A stretch of 64,000 nt of DNA from Pseudoalteromonas sp. CO133X (GCA_004208945.1 SGPE01000009.1:434001-498000), one strand, 5' to 3'. Shown: positions 42,418 to 51,714, counted from the first letter of the stretch. The notes: a model not told the origin generated them from the sequence alone. Translations and numbers: made by a program.

Positions 42418-42621
42418 ATGAAAAATCATTTCACACAACGTATTTCATGCCCTCATTGTGGTCACCATATTCATGTTGCACTAGATGCCAGTGATGGTGA
42501 CCAAGATTACTACGAGGATTGCAGTGCGTGCTGCAACCCTATTCACTTGAATATGCATATAGATTACGCACAGAACAAACTAGAGTTGCATGTTGATAGT
42601 GATGATGAACAAATTTTTTAA
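42418..42621 (+). CDS. CPXCG-motif cysteine-rich protein
   Basis: A 67-residue zinc-ribbon-like protein with CPHCG (residues 11-15) and a second Cys pair C-S-A-C-C (about residue 39). The length and the two motifs fit the CPXCG family of small gammaproteobacterial proteins of unknown function. The acidic C-terminus ends DSDDEQIF. AAGG precedes the ATG. It overlaps the convergent ribE stop by four bases. Confidence 0.88.
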   Translation: MKNHFTQRISCPHCGHHIHVALDASDGDQDYYEDCSACCNPIHLNMHIDYAQNKLELHVDSDDEQIF

Positions 42622-43244
42622 TTTGCTTGCCGAGCTAAGTAGTTCTCAACTGTGTTGATGATAGTGTAAGTTTGTTGATCAACTTCAATATTGAGCCTGT
42701 CACCAACACTATATCTATCTAGGTTTGTTATAGCGAGAGTCTCTGGGATTAGGTGCAACCAAAAGCCCTTTTCATCGACCTCTCCTACCGTAAGACTTGC
42801 GCCATTTACACTCACAAAACCCTTATATAGAACATACTTTTGCCAAGTATTTTCTATTGCTAACTGAATTTTGCAGTTATCTTGTGTATGTGTAATTGCT
42901 AAAATTTCCGCCATGGTATGGATATGCCCAGACACAATATGGCCACCGAGTTCTGTGCCAAATGTTACAGAACGTTCAAAGTTAACCATATCATTTACTT
43001 TTAAAAGGCCTAAATTGGTTAACTTAAGGGTTTCATCTATTACATCGAAACTAATTATGGTGTTTTCTTGTGATATCTTTTCAAACTTTACAACCGTTAA
43101 ACAACACCCATTGATAGCAATACTTGCACCAATTGCTAGGTTATTAGCATAAGCGTCCTTAACGTTTAAAGTGAGCCTTAAAACACCTTCTTGAGTCGCT
43201 ATATGTTCAACTAGCGCTTGGGTCTGCACAATTCCGGTAAACAT
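42618..43244 (-). CDS. ribE: Riboflavin synthase alpha subunit
   Basis: A 208-residue enzyme that dismutates two 6,7-dimethyl-8-ribityllumazine molecules to riboflavin. The internal duplication is visible. Each half is about 95 residues: MFTGIVQTQALVEHI, NGCCLTV and VNFERSVTFGTELGGHIVSGHIH in the first, and YVLYKGFVSVNGASLTVGEV with FWLHLIPETLAITNL in the second. It is monocistronic and separated from other rib genes, a layout seen in some gammaproteobacteria. It is divergent from the MATE gene. No FMN riboswitch is visible upstream. Confidence 0.95.
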   Translation of the reverse strand: MFTGIVQTQALVEHIATQEGVLRLTLNVKDAYANNLAIGASIAINGCCLTVVKFEKISQENTIISFDVIDETLKLTNLGLLKVNDMVNFERSVTFGTELGGHIVSGHIHTMAEILAITHTQDNCKIQLAIENTWQKYVLYKGFVSVNGASLTVGEVDEKGFWLHLIPETLAITNLDRYSVGDRLNIEVDQQTYTIINTVENYLARQAN

Positions 43245-43341
43245 AGATATACCTTCTTTTCTTCACTAAATAAGTAACAGCGATTTTTATTGATCTATGA
43301 ATAGATTACAATGGCTGCCTGTTTATTTAGTCGTGTATTTT

Positions 43342-44697
43342 ATGTCTTTTTGTAGTTGGGAAGCCAAACGGTTAATTTCTCTAGCCATCCCTGTATTTTT
43401 GGCACAAGTTACCCTCATTTTGATGACGGTGGTGGACACTATTATGGCAGGGCAAGTTAGTGCGACTGATCTCGCTGCATTGTCTATCGCTACAGGTATT
43501 TGGAACCCACTAATGCTTGCATTACAGGGAATTCTATTAGCACTAACAGGGATTATTGCTCAATTTGCTGGCTCCAACGATAAACAAGGGATCAGCCATT
43601 ATTTTCAACAAGGCTTATATTTAGCGCTGGTATTGAGTGTTATTGGACTAGGACTTGCAAGCCTTGCCGACATAGTGCTGGTTCAGTTAAATACATCACC
43701 AGCGATTTTAACCCTTTCAGAGCAATACATTTATTTTGTTAAGTGGGGGATTTTTGGCTTTTTACTATTTAGCGTATATCGGAATATAACCGAAGGTATG
43801 GGCATGACTAAGCCTGCATTTTATATCAGCTTAATTGGCTTAGCAGTGAATATTCCGGCTAATTATATATTTATTCACGGAAAGTTTGGTTTTGATGCCT
43901 ATGGCGGTGCAGGTTGTGGTATTGCGACCGCCCTAGTGTTCAGCGCAATGGCGTTAACACAAGTTATATACTGCCACTTCAGTCAAAAAATTAACGCCAA
44001 ATCTTTATTAGCAAACTTTGCCTTACCTAAAGTAACGACTATGTGGACAATTACAAAAGTGGGTATTCCAATTTCTTTAGCAACTTTTTTTGAAGTAACT
44101 CTATTTGCATGTATCCCTTTATTCATAGCGCATCTAGGAGCCGTTGCTGTAGCGGGCCACCAAATTGCTGCCAGTGTCACAACGTTGTTATTCATGATGC
44201 CGCTGAGCTTATCTATTGCGATTAGTATTCGTATTGGAAACCTATTTGGCCAAAAGCATTACGAACAACTTAAAAATGCAGTTAAAACCAGCTATATTTT
44301 AGCCGCAATAATTGCCTTTATATTAGCCACTGTCACTTTTTTTGCACGTGATGTGATAAGTCAATTATATTCTGATAATCCTGAAGTACTCGCTCTTGCT
44401 TCATCAATCATGGTGCTTGCTTGTATCTATCAATTACCCGATGCACTACAGGTATCAGCTAATGGTATTTTGCGAGGATTAAAATACACTGCCCCTATTG
44501 GTTATATTACCTTTGTGTCATACTGGTTGATCGGCTTTGCTCTTGGCTACGTACTTGCTCGTACAGATTTAATAGTATCAGCAATGGGCCCACACGGCTT
44601 TTGGATTGGAATTATTGTAGGTTTAAGTGCTGCGGCTATTATGTTGATGCTTACAGTACATTGGCGATTTAACCATGCACCTTTTAAACATACCTAA
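43342..44697 (+). CDS. MATE-family multidrug exporter (NorM-like)
   Basis: About 451 residues with 12 membrane helices of the MATE family, a Na+ or H+ antiporter for cationic drugs. Family landmarks are the first helix LISLAIPVFLAQVTLILMTVVDTIMAGQ (given in part) with D-x-x-M-A-G and the equivalent start of the second half KVGIPISLATFFEV. I chose ATG 43342 because the resulting N-terminus MSFCSWEAKRLISLA fits the family. The frame opens at 43297, and neither start has a clear ribosome site. Its 3' end overlaps the DUF3080 gene by 23 bp. Confidence 0.88.
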   Translation: MSFCSWEAKRLISLAIPVFLAQVTLILMTVVDTIMAGQVSATDLAALSIATGIWNPLMLALQGILLALTGIIAQFAGSNDKQGISHYFQQGLYLALVLSVIGLGLASLADIVLVQLNTSPAILTLSEQYIYFVKWGIFGFLLFSVYRNITEGMGMTKPAFYISLIGLAVNIPANYIFIHGKFGFDAYGGAGCGIATALVFSAMALTQVIYCHFSQKINAKSLLANFALPKVTTMWTITKVGIPISLATFFEVTLFACIPLFIAHLGAVAVAGHQIAASVTTLLFMMPLSLSIAISIRIGNLFGQKHYEQLKNAVKTSYILAAIIAFILATVTFFARDVISQLYSDNPEVLALASSIMVLACIYQLPDALQVSANGILRGLKYTAPIGYITFVSYWLIGFALGYVLARTDLIVSAMGPHGFWIGIIVGLSAAAIMLMLTVHWRFNHAPFKHT

Positions 44698-45694
44698 AAC
44701 TTTTTTGAAGCTCACTGTGATTATGGTGAGCTTCCTTGTCGTTGCTTGTTCTGAGTCTTCGGGAGAACTTAATCAAACCTATGCACAGCGGCTACACAAT
44801 GTTCTGAAATTTAACGATTTTGAGTTAAAAAAGCCGACTACTTTCCCTGTTCAACATGACAAAATTGACGCGCATAATAATACGACCATTGGCATGCTTG
44901 AGCTTGCCCAACTGCGTCAATGTAAACTCGCGATTCTAATCGCTGAGCACAATAACCAACTTGGCAAAACCGCTGCAGCTGCAAATATATTGAAATACCA
45001 ATTAGATTTTTTACAAAGTGCAAATACTTGCTTAGCAACCCTTGATCAAAATGATGAGCTTTATAAAAAAATAGCATTTACAGCAGAGCAAAAAACAATC
45101 GCCCTACCTACCTTTTTTCATGCTATGCTCAACAACGAACCAGAATTTAAACAAACTTGGCAGCTAACATCTGTGCATCTTGCAGAAGATACCGCTGGTT
45201 TTACTGAGACAGAACAGGCGATGAAAGAATTTGCCAAACTTGCTGAGCAGATAAATTCAGGTAATGTAAAAAATGTAGATACTGAGTCAATTGTTAAAAA
45301 CTTACAGGTTTTGAACCAGTTCAATTACAATAAACTTTTAATATCAGCAGCAAGAACACAGATTAGTTATAATAACCAACTAACAAAACTTTTAACTCAG
45401 TTTTCAAGTAACGAGTTATGCCCTCTCAATAAAAATAAACAAAAAGCACGCACATTAAGTAATATCTTCAAAAAGTTTTATTTGCAGCAACTACAGCCCT
45501 ATCAATCATTTTTGACAGGTAAGTTAGAAGCCCTACAGCCACTCTACTTACAAGTGTGGGGTGATACCTCAATGCATCGTTATGTGTCTGCTTCTGGCGA
45601 ACATGCTATTTTAGAGCAGCTAAAGCAATCAGCGAAAAGCCACGTACAATGGTGGCAAAACTTTTATAAAGAGTGTGAAATTAGCCCGTTATGA
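44675..45694 (+). CDS. DUF3080 family lipoprotein
   Basis: A 339-residue protein with a lipoprotein signal peptide whose lipobox V-V-A-C lies near residue 25. The mature protein is helical and contains ELAQLRQCKLAILIAEHNNQLGK and LQPYQSFLTGKLEAL, the pattern of DUF3080 proteins of Vibrio, Shewanella and Pseudoalteromonas. The function is unknown. The start overlaps the MATE gene by 23 bp, so the two are cotranscribed and translation may be coupled. It ends about 115 nt before the tRNA-Val cluster. Confidence 0.85.
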   Translation: MHLLNIPKTFLKLTVIMVSFLVVACSESSGELNQTYAQRLHNVLKFNDFELKKPTTFPVQHDKIDAHNNTTIGMLELAQLRQCKLAILIAEHNNQLGKTAAAANILKYQLDFLQSANTCLATLDQNDELYKKIAFTAEQKTIALPTFFHAMLNNEPEFKQTWQLTSVHLAEDTAGFTETEQAMKEFAKLAEQINSGNVKNVDTESIVKNLQVLNQFNYNKLLISAARTQISYNNQLTKLLTQFSSNELCPLNKNKQKARTLSNIFKKFYLQQLQPYQSFLTGKLEALQPLYLQVWGDTSMHRYVSASGEHAILEQLKQSAKSHVQWWQNFYKECEISPL

Positions 45695-45734
45695 ATAAAA
45701 AAACAGCACTTAACACAAAAATAGCTAATCCTGC

Positions 45735-45763
45735 TTGATTCACACAACTAGTCGCTATATATT
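45735..45763 (+). promoter_or_regulatory. Predicted promoter of the tRNA-Val cluster
   Basis: TTGATT (45735-45740), a 17-nt spacer and TATATT (45758-45763) precede a GC-rich discriminator (GCCTCC). This layout is typical of stable-RNA promoters under stringent control. The first tRNA starts 46 nt later. Confidence 0.65.
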
Positions 45764-45808
45764 AGCCTCCGTTGTTTAGCCAAACAAACAACAATTTTAT
45801 ATCAAAAT

Positions 45809-45885
45809 ACAACCGTAGCTCAGTTGGTTAGAGCACTACCTTGACATGGTAGGGGTCGGTGGTTCGAATCCACTCGGTTGTACCA
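45809..45885 (+). tRNA. tRNA-Val (GAC)
   Basis: The full cloverleaf can be drawn: acceptor ACAACCG with CGGTTGT, D arm GCTC-AGTTGGTTA-GAGC, anticodon arm CTACC-TTGACAT-GGTAG with anticodon GAC (45843-45845), T arm GGTGG-TTCGAAT-CCACT, and encoded ACCA. Length is 77 nt. Confidence 0.96.
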
Positions 45886-45910
45886 AGATATAGGTATAAC
45901 CAAAGGAAAA

Positions 45911-45973
45911 AGCACTACCACTCTTAATGGCCCAGTCCAAAGGTCGGTGGTTCGAATCCACTCAGTTGTACCA
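45911..45973 (+). pseudogene. tRNA-Val-derived remnant 1
   Basis: The segment keeps A-G-C-A-C-T-A-C-C, the intact T arm GGTGG-TTCGAAT-CCACT and a 3' end reading CAGTTGTACCA. The D arm is lost and the anticodon arm is replaced by a 26-nt stretch beginning ACTCTTAATGGCCC. It cannot act as a valine tRNA. Confidence 0.75.
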
Positions 45974-46007
45974 AAACATTTAATTCTCTTCAGAATTAAA
46001 TGCCTGT

Positions 46008-46084
<77 letters not shown>

Positions 46085-46130
46085 ATTTATTCAAATTCTC
46101 ATAATTTTATCGAGCTAAAATCAACATTAT

Positions 46131-46215
46131 ACAGTTGTAGCTCAGTTGGTTAGAGCACTACCGCTCTCTATGACCCACGCCAAATTCGGTGGTTCGAATC
46201 CACTCGGTCGTACCA
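46131..46215 (+). pseudogene. tRNA-Val-derived remnant 2
   Basis: The D arm GCTCAGTTGGTTAGAGC, the 5' anticodon strand CTACC, the T arm and CGGTCGTACCA are intact. The rest of the anticodon arm and variable loop (17 nt in real copies) is replaced by 25 nt beginning GCTCTCTATGACCC. The 5' acceptor strand ACAGTTG no longer matches the 3' strand fully. Confidence 0.8.
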
Positions 46216-46243
46216 ATACTCTATTTCAGAGTCTTCATCTAAA

Positions 46244-46328
46244 AAATAATTAGCTCAGTTGGTTAGAGCGCTACCACTCTCTATGACCCGTACCAAAGTC
46301 GGTGGTTCGAATCCACTCGGTCGTACCA
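46244..46328 (+). pseudogene. tRNA-Val-derived remnant 3
   Basis: It has the same architecture as remnant 2, with an intact D arm, T arm and CGGTCGTACCA. The replacement segment of 25 nt begins ACTCTCTATGACCC. The 5' acceptor strand is AAATAAT and cannot pair. A spacer like CTCYATTTCAGAGT with TTCATCTAA follows both remnants 2 and 3, indicating a tandem duplication. Confidence 0.8.
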
Positions 46329-46369
46329 ACTCTCCATTTCAGAGTGTTCATCTAAGAATAAATAATTAA

Positions 46370-46394
46370 GAGCACTGAATTTACAGTACTCTTT
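46370..46394 (+). terminator. Weak hairpin at end of tRNA cluster
   Basis: AGAGCACTG (46370-46378) and CAGTACTCT (46385-46393) pair with one mismatch around ATTTA-type loop bases, followed by TTGATACTT. It may end the tRNA transcript before the convergent gdx gene. Confidence 0.4.
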
Positions 46395-46421
46395 GATACT
46401 TAAAACCGAATTGAGCTTATA

Positions 46422-46736
46422 CTAGCTGGCAACTTTAAGCCCGATGATACCCATTGCAATGAATAAGAGGCTAAGCACTTTTAGTAAGCTTACCCCCTCA
46501 CCTAGCAATGTCATTCCTATGAGAGCTGAACCAATTACGCCAATACCCACCCAAACAGCATAGGCTAAACTTAAGGGCAAAGATTTAAGAGCCAAACTCA
46601 AGCAATAAAAGCTTGCAGACATAGTGAGGAGAGTTAAAAAAGAAACAAGTGGTTTGCTAAAGCCATTTGATTGCTTTAAGCCGTATGCCCAAGCAACTTC
46701 CAATAAGCCTGCAATAATAAGTAAGAACCAATTCAT
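46422..46736 (-). CDS. gdx: Guanidinium exporter Gdx (SugE subtype, SMR family)
   Basis: A 104-residue protein with four membrane helices of the small multidrug resistance family. MNWFLLIIAGLLEVAWAYGLK at the N-terminus carries the essential Glu (residue 13) in the context W-x-x-L-x-x-A-G-x-x-E-V-x-W-A that marks the SugE/Gdx subtype. G-F-x-x-P and AYAVWVGIGVIG in helix 3 also fit. Gdx exports guanidinium in exchange for protons. The leader contains a guanidine-II riboswitch (46752-46800), which independently supports the substrate. The gene is monocistronic. Confidence 0.92.
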   Translation of the reverse strand: MNWFLLIIAGLLEVAWAYGLKQSNGFSKPLVSFLTLLTMSASFYCLSLALKSLPLSLAYAVWVGIGVIGSALIGMTLLGEGVSLLKVLSLLFIAMGIIGLKVAS

Positions 46737-46751
46737 GGTCGACCTCTTTAG

Positions 46752-46800
46752 TATAGGGTCGTCCCCGAAATAAAATTAACATCATAAGGTCGTCCCCATG
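46752..46800 (-). ncRNA. Guanidine-II (mini-ykkC) riboswitch
   Basis: On the minus strand two short hairpins, each with the loop sequence ACGA flanked by G-rich and C-rich strands (GGGGACGACC at 46790-46799 region and GGGGACGACCC at 46755-46766), stand about 20 nt apart. This is the defining layout of mini-ykkC, in which two ACGR loops bind guanidinium and kiss. The second hairpin ends about 7 nt before the AGAGG ribosome site of gdx, in line with control of translation initiation. Confidence 0.9.
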
Positions 46801-47000
46801 ACGCGCCATCACAAAAAACGCGACGACCATTGCAAATTATCACATGGAAATATCTAAGGCAAATAATTCGAAAGTAATGCCTCCAGCCATGACTTGTGAT
46901 CTAACGGAGTCAGAACTTTGTTATATTTTATTACAAATACAGTGTTGAAGACTAATCAAAAAGGGCTAAGCTTAACCTAAAAAAAGAAGCTTAATAAACT

Positions 47001-47909
47001 ATGAAAGTACTTGCTGTTATTATATTTATCTTTTCGTATCAAGCATTCGCTGGACTTACTCCTATTACTTACCAACTCGATGGCGAAGAAGTTACTGAAA
47101 ATGCTGTACGCTATAAAGATGGTTATGGTTACAACTTAGGTGCTAAAAAAACGCTTCGATTAGTAACCTTGGATTGGCCACCTTATATTGATGAAAACCT
47201 ATGTAACAAAGGCTGGCTCTACCAATTTACGGTTCAATCTTTACTTAAAAAAGGCTATGGTGTCTATATTGGCTTTTACCCATGGGCTCGCGCTGTTAGA
47301 GAAGCCGAATTAGGAAAAGCCGATATCTTATTCCCTGAATATCTCATTGAAGACGATGTAATATCTGACAACTTTCTCAACCAAACTCGCAATAGTCTGT
47401 TAGCTTTAAGTCAACCAATGCCAGGTGGGGACTTATCTTTTGTAACTTTAAAAGGTAACTCGATTACATTCAATGGTGACCTTAAATCAATCAAGGAGCA
47501 TGTTATAGGTGTAGTCCGTGCTTATAAAAACACCAAAAAACTTGATACGATGATCGACAACAAAGAGCTTGATACCATCGTCGCTAATAATGAATACCAA
47601 CTTATTCATTTATTACTCAGCAATCGTGTCAGCCTTATTGTTGCAGACCTAGAGGTATTAAAAGCAAGCGTATTTAAATCAGAGCTATCTAACAGTGATA
47701 AGCAAAGAATTATAGAATCTCTAGTTGCTATAGAGCCAAGCCTAGAATACAAACCACTTTATTATTCTGTTAGCAAAGCAAGCCCAAATTGGAAAAGTAC
47801 CTTAAAAGATCTCAATGATGAAATAAACACCATGCATAAAAGCGGCAAGTTTGACGAGTTCATCGAAGGAATGAAACAACAGTGCTACGGATTAGAAAAA
47901 GCGGCGTAA
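47001..47909 (+). CDS. Periplasmic substrate-binding-like protein (family 3 type)
   Basis: A 302-residue exported protein with a signal peptide (MKVLAVIIFIFSYQAFA). The mature protein follows the pattern of family-3 extracellular solute-binding domains, with LRLVTLDWPPYIDENL near residue 50, YPWARAVREAELGKADILFPEY (given in part, about residue 92) and IGVVRAYK near residue 170. No permease or ATPase gene lies next to it, so it may serve a sensory or orphan role rather than a local ABC importer. The stop codon sits in the loop of the terminator hairpin at 47898-47919. Confidence 0.8.
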   Translation: MKVLAVIIFIFSYQAFAGLTPITYQLDGEEVTENAVRYKDGYGYNLGAKKTLRLVTLDWPPYIDENLCNKGWLYQFTVQSLLKKGYGVYIGFYPWARAVREAELGKADILFPEYLIEDDVISDNFLNQTRNSLLALSQPMPGGDLSFVTLKGNSITFNGDLKSIKEHVIGVVRAYKNTKKLDTMIDNKELDTIVANNEYQLIHLLLSNRVSLIVADLEVLKASVFKSELSNSDKQRIIESLVAIEPSLEYKPLYYSVSKASPNWKSTLKDLNDEINTMHKSGKFDEFIEGMKQQCYGLEKAA

Positions 47910-47919
47910 CCGCCGCTTT
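47898..47919. terminator. Bidirectional terminator overlapping a stop codon
   Basis: AAAGCGGCG (47898-47906) and CGCCGCTTT (47911-47919) form a 9-bp stem; the TAA of the binding-protein gene is in the 4-nt loop. A runs on the left and TTTATTTT on the right let it work for both this gene and convergent prpF. Confidence 0.88.
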
Positions 47920-47949
47920 ATTTTGATAATATCAGTACGCGATTGAGTA

Positions 47950-49119
47950 CTACTCAGGCACTCTAACCCAGCCTTCCATCAAAACACGCGCACTTCGGCT
48001 CATACTCGCTTTTGTTACTTGCCAATTACCATCAACAAGTGTTGCAGCAGCGCCCACTTTTAAAGTGCCAGATGGATGACCAAAGTTTACCTCTTGTCGC
48101 TCACCACCGCCTGCAGCAAGGTTTACCAAAGTACCAGGAATAGCAGCTGCAGTACCTATTGCAACCGCAGCGGTGCCCATCATGGCATGGTGCAATTTAC
48201 CCATCGACATAGCACGTACCACTAAATCAATTTCTGTATCACTGACAACTTTTCCGCTTGATGCATGATACGTTTTAGCTGGTGCTACCCAAGCTACTTT
48301 TGGCGTATGTTGACGTGCTTTTGCTTCATCAATATGAGAGATTAGCCCCATTTTCAACGCCCCGTAGGCACGAATCGTTTCTAACTTTTCAAGTGCCGAT
48401 GCATCACCATTTATGGCTTCTTGCAGCTCTGTACCATCGTAGCCAACTTCACTGGCGTTAATGAAAACTGTCGGAATACCCGCATTGATCATCGTCGCTG
48501 ACAACATACCAATACCCGGCACTTCTAGCTCATCGACTAAGTTACCTGTTGGGAATAAGGCCCCTTCGCCATCTGCAGGCTCCATAAATTCAAGTTTTAC
48601 TTCAGCGGCAGGAAAGGTCACGCCATCAAGCTCAAAATCACCGGTTTCTTGCACTTCGCCGTTAGTAATTGGCACATGTACTATAATGGTTTTACTTATG
48701 TTTACTTGCCAAACTTTAACTTCGACAACGCCGTTGTCTGGAATTTTGCTGGCATCAACAAGACCATTCGACACAGCAAAGGCCCCGACTGCTGAAGTTA
48801 AATTGCCACAGTTACCACTCCAATCAACAAACGCTTTATCGATAGCCACTTGACCAAACAAATAATCAACATCGTGATCTGCTTTAGCGCTTTTCGATAA
48901 AATCACCGTCTTACTGGTGCTCGAGGTTGCACCGCCCATACCATCAGTTTGTTTTTGGTAAGGATCGGGACTGCCAATCACACGTAATAACAGGTTATCT
49001 CTCGCCTCACCTGCCACTTGGGCAGGCTCAGGTAAATCAGTTAAGTTAAAGAACACCCCTTTACTGGTGCCGCCACGCATATAGGTCGCTGGCACCTTAA
49101 TTTGTGGTTTAAATGCCAT
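47950..49119 (-). CDS. prpF: 2-Methylaconitate cis-trans isomerase
   Basis: A 389-residue PrpF-family protein with the diaminopimelate epimerase-like fold. It converts the 2-methylaconitate made by AcnD into the isomer used by the aconitase of the methylcitrate cycle. The start MAFKPQIKVPATYMRGGTSKG and the segment GGATSSTSKTVILSKS are diagnostic, as is SGNCGNLTSAVGAFAVSNG. It lies 3 nt after acnD and is the last gene of the propionate operon. Confidence 0.95.
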   Translation of the reverse strand: MAFKPQIKVPATYMRGGTSKGVFFNLTDLPEPAQVAGEARDNLLLRVIGSPDPYQKQTDGMGGATSSTSKTVILSKSAKADHDVDYLFGQVAIDKAFVDWSGNCGNLTSAVGAFAVSNGLVDASKIPDNGVVEVKVWQVNISKTIIVHVPITNGEVQETGDFELDGVTFPAAEVKLEFMEPADGEGALFPTGNLVDELEVPGIGMLSATMINAGIPTVFINASEVGYDGTELQEAINGDASALEKLETIRAYGALKMGLISHIDEAKARQHTPKVAWVAPAKTYHASSGKVVSDTEIDLVVRAMSMGKLHHAMMGTAAVAIGTAAAIPGTLVNLAAGGGERQEVNFGHPSGTLKVGAAATLVDGNWQVTKASMSRSARVLMEGWVRVPE

Positions 49120-49122
49120 TGC

Positions 49123-51714
49123 TTAGTGCTCCTCAGATTCTAAGAAATCTTGCGCGAAACGTTGCAGCACACCACCAGCTGAATAAATTGACACTTCTTC
49201 AGCTGTATCTAAACGACACGTCATTGGTACTTCAACAGTTTCACCATTGGCACGGGTAATTACTAATGTCAGTGTTGCACCTGGTGTTGGTTCACCTTTA
49301 ACACTAAAGGTCTCACTGCCATCAATACCTAATGTAGTTCGCGTGGTGCCCGCTTTAAATTCAAGCGGTAATACGCCCATACCAATTAGGTTAGTGCGGT
49401 GAATACGCTCAAAACCTTCTGCTGCAATCACTTCAACACCAGCAAGGCGTACCCCCTTAGCTGCCCAGTCACGTGATGAGCCTTGGCCATAATCTGCACC
49501 TGCCACAATGATAAGCGGTTGTTTGCGCTGCATGTAGATTTCGATAGCTTCCCACATACGCGTCACTTTGCCTTCTGGTTCAATGCGAGCATATGAACCT
49601 TGCTTCACTTCACCATTTTCTTTAACCATTTCATTCAGTAACTTAGGGTTAGCGAATGTTGCACGCTGTGCTGTTAAATGGTCGCCTCGGTGAGTAGCAT
49701 ACGAGTTAAAATCTTCTTCCGGTAGACCCATTTTAGCGAGGTACTCACCAGCTGCACTTGACGCTAAAATCGCATTCGAAGGTGATAAGTGGTCAGTAGT
49801 GATGTTGTCGCCCAACACAGCTAATGCACGCATATCACTCAGAGAGCGTTCACCCGCTAACGCGCCTTCCCAATATGGTGGACGGCGAATATAGGTACTT
49901 TGTGGACGCCATTGGTAAAGTGGATCGTTGTCTTCACCGTAATCTACACTTAAATCAAACATTGGCTCGTAAACCTTTTTAAATTGTTCAGGTTTAACAC
50001 TTTGTTTGATCACTGCATCAATTTCTTCATCTGTTGGCCATAAATCCATAAGGCGAATTTCGTTGCCTTGTTGATCATGCCCTAATACATCTTTTTCGAT
50101 ATCAAAACGAATAGTACCGGCGATAGCATAAGCAACAACCAGTGGTGGTGAAGCTAAGAATGCTTGTTTAGCATAAGGGTGAATACGACCATCGAAGTTA
50201 CGGTTACCCGAAAGTACAGCGGTTGCGTATAGGTCGCGGTCAATCACTTCTTGCTGAATTTTAGGATCAAGCGCACCACTCATGCCGTTACAAGTTGTAC
50301 ACGCAAAGGCAACAATACCAAAGCCTAGTTGTTCAAGCTCAGGTAATAAATTGGCTTCTTCTAAGTAAGACTTCACCGCTTTAGAACCCGGTGCCAGTGA
50401 TGTTTTAACCCATGGCTTACGAGTTAACCCTTTAGCGTTAGCATTACGCGCAAGTAAACCTGCGGCAATAACATTGCGTGGATTACTAGTATTCGTACAA
50501 CTTGTGATTGCAGCAATGATACAGGCACCATCTGGCATTAATCCTTCTTCATTTTCAACAACACCAGTGATACCTGCTTTATCAAGTTCGCTTGTTGCAA
50601 CACGGCGATGTGGATTTGAAGGGCCCGCAATATTGCGACCAACTGAAGACAGATCAAAGGTTAACACACGCTCATACTCGGCCGTTTTAAGGCTATCACT
50701 CCAAAGGCCCGTTTCTTTTGCGTATGTTTCGACGAGTTTAACTTGCTCTTCTTCTCGTCCAGTTAAACGTAGGTAATCAAGTGTGTTGTCATCGATGTAG
50801 AACATCGCTGCTGTTGCGCCAAACTCTGGCGTCATATTAGAAATAGTTGCTCTATCGCCTAAGGTAAGTGCATCGGCACCTTCACCATAAAATTCAAGAT
50901 AGGTAGACACAACTCTTTCATTACGTAAAAATTCGGTGATTGCTAGTACGATATCGGTTGCAGTAATACCCGGTTGTGGCTTGCCTTTGAGCTCAACGCC
51001 GACAATATCAGGCAAACGCATGTAAGATGCACGCCCAAGCATCACGCTTTCAGCTTCAAGACCACCTACACCGACGGCAATAACGCCTAATGCATCAACC
51101 ATAGGTGTGTGGCTATCTGTACCAACTAATGTATCTGGGAAGGCTACGCCATCACGCTTTTGGATCACCGGTGACATTTTCTCTAAATTGATTTGATGCA
51201 TAATGCCGTTACCCGGCGGGATCACATCAATATTTTTAAATGCTGTTTTCGTCCAATTGATAAAGTGGAATCGGTCATCGTTACGGCGGTCTTCAATAGC
51301 ACGATTTTTTTCAAATGCATCAGGTTCAAAACCTGCGTGTTCAACCGCTAATGAATGGTCAACAATTAACTGTGTTGGTACCACAGGGTTTACTTTTGCA
51401 GGATCGCCGCCTTTTGCAGCAATAGCATCACGCAGACCTGCTAAATCAACTAGTGCTGTTTGACCTAAGATATCGTGGCACACAACACGAGCAGGAAACC
51501 ATGGGAAATCTAAATCACGCTTGCGGTCAATCAATTGCGACAGTGCATCATTTAGCATTTCAGGTTCACAGCGACGAACTAAGTTTTCGGCAAGTACTCG
51601 CGATGTGTAAGGAAGTGTGGCATAGCTGCCAGGTTTAATTGCATCAACAGCAGCGCGAGTATCAAAGTAATCGACTCCTGTGCCTGCTAATGGTTTTCTA
51701 AAATTTGTATTCAT
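49123..51714 (-). CDS. acnD: 2-Methylcitrate dehydratase, Fe/S-dependent
   Basis: An 863-residue aconitase-superfamily enzyme that dehydrates 2-methylcitrate; with PrpF it replaces PrpD. The three cluster-binding Cys are in AAITSCTNTSNPRN (about residue 404) and FACTTCNGMSG (about residue 470). Substrate residues lie in DSHTPMVDALGVIAVGVGG, and the C-terminal swivel domain has GADYGQGSSRDWAAKG. The length is like AcnA-type aconitases, and prpC/prpF context separates it from them. It follows prpC by 110 nt, a gap with a GCCCCTT/AAGGGGC stem at 51779-51796. Confidence 0.95.
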   Translation of the reverse strand: MNTNFRKPLAGTGVDYFDTRAAVDAIKPGSYATLPYTSRVLAENLVRRCEPEMLNDALSQLIDRKRDLDFPWFPARVVCHDILGQTALVDLAGLRDAIAAKGGDPAKVNPVVPTQLIVDHSLAVEHAGFEPDAFEKNRAIEDRRNDDRFHFINWTKTAFKNIDVIPPGNGIMHQINLEKMSPVIQKRDGVAFPDTLVGTDSHTPMVDALGVIAVGVGGLEAESVMLGRASYMRLPDIVGVELKGKPQPGITATDIVLAITEFLRNERVVSTYLEFYGEGADALTLGDRATISNMTPEFGATAAMFYIDDNTLDYLRLTGREEEQVKLVETYAKETGLWSDSLKTAEYERVLTFDLSSVGRNIAGPSNPHRRVATSELDKAGITGVVENEEGLMPDGACIIAAITSCTNTSNPRNVIAAGLLARNANAKGLTRKPWVKTSLAPGSKAVKSYLEEANLLPELEQLGFGIVAFACTTCNGMSGALDPKIQQEVIDRDLYATAVLSGNRNFDGRIHPYAKQAFLASPPLVVAYAIAGTIRFDIEKDVLGHDQQGNEIRLMDLWPTDEEIDAVIKQSVKPEQFKKVYEPMFDLSVDYGEDNDPLYQWRPQSTYIRRPPYWEGALAGERSLSDMRALAVLGDNITTDHLSPSNAILASSAAGEYLAKMGLPEEDFNSYATHRGDHLTAQRATFANPKLLNEMVKENGEVKQGSYARIEPEGKVTRMWEAIEIYMQRKQPLIIVAGADYGQGSSRDWAAKGVRLAGVEVIAAEGFERIHRTNLIGMGVLPLEFKAGTTRTTLGIDGSETFSVKGEPTPGATLTLVITRANGETVEVPMTCRLDTAEEVSIYSAGGVLQRFAQDFLESEEH

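Noticed and set aside
46131..46328. Intron-containing tRNA genes
   Set aside because: The extra 8 nt cannot form an intron, and the 3' anticodon strand GGTAG is missing, so no mature anticodon stem can form.
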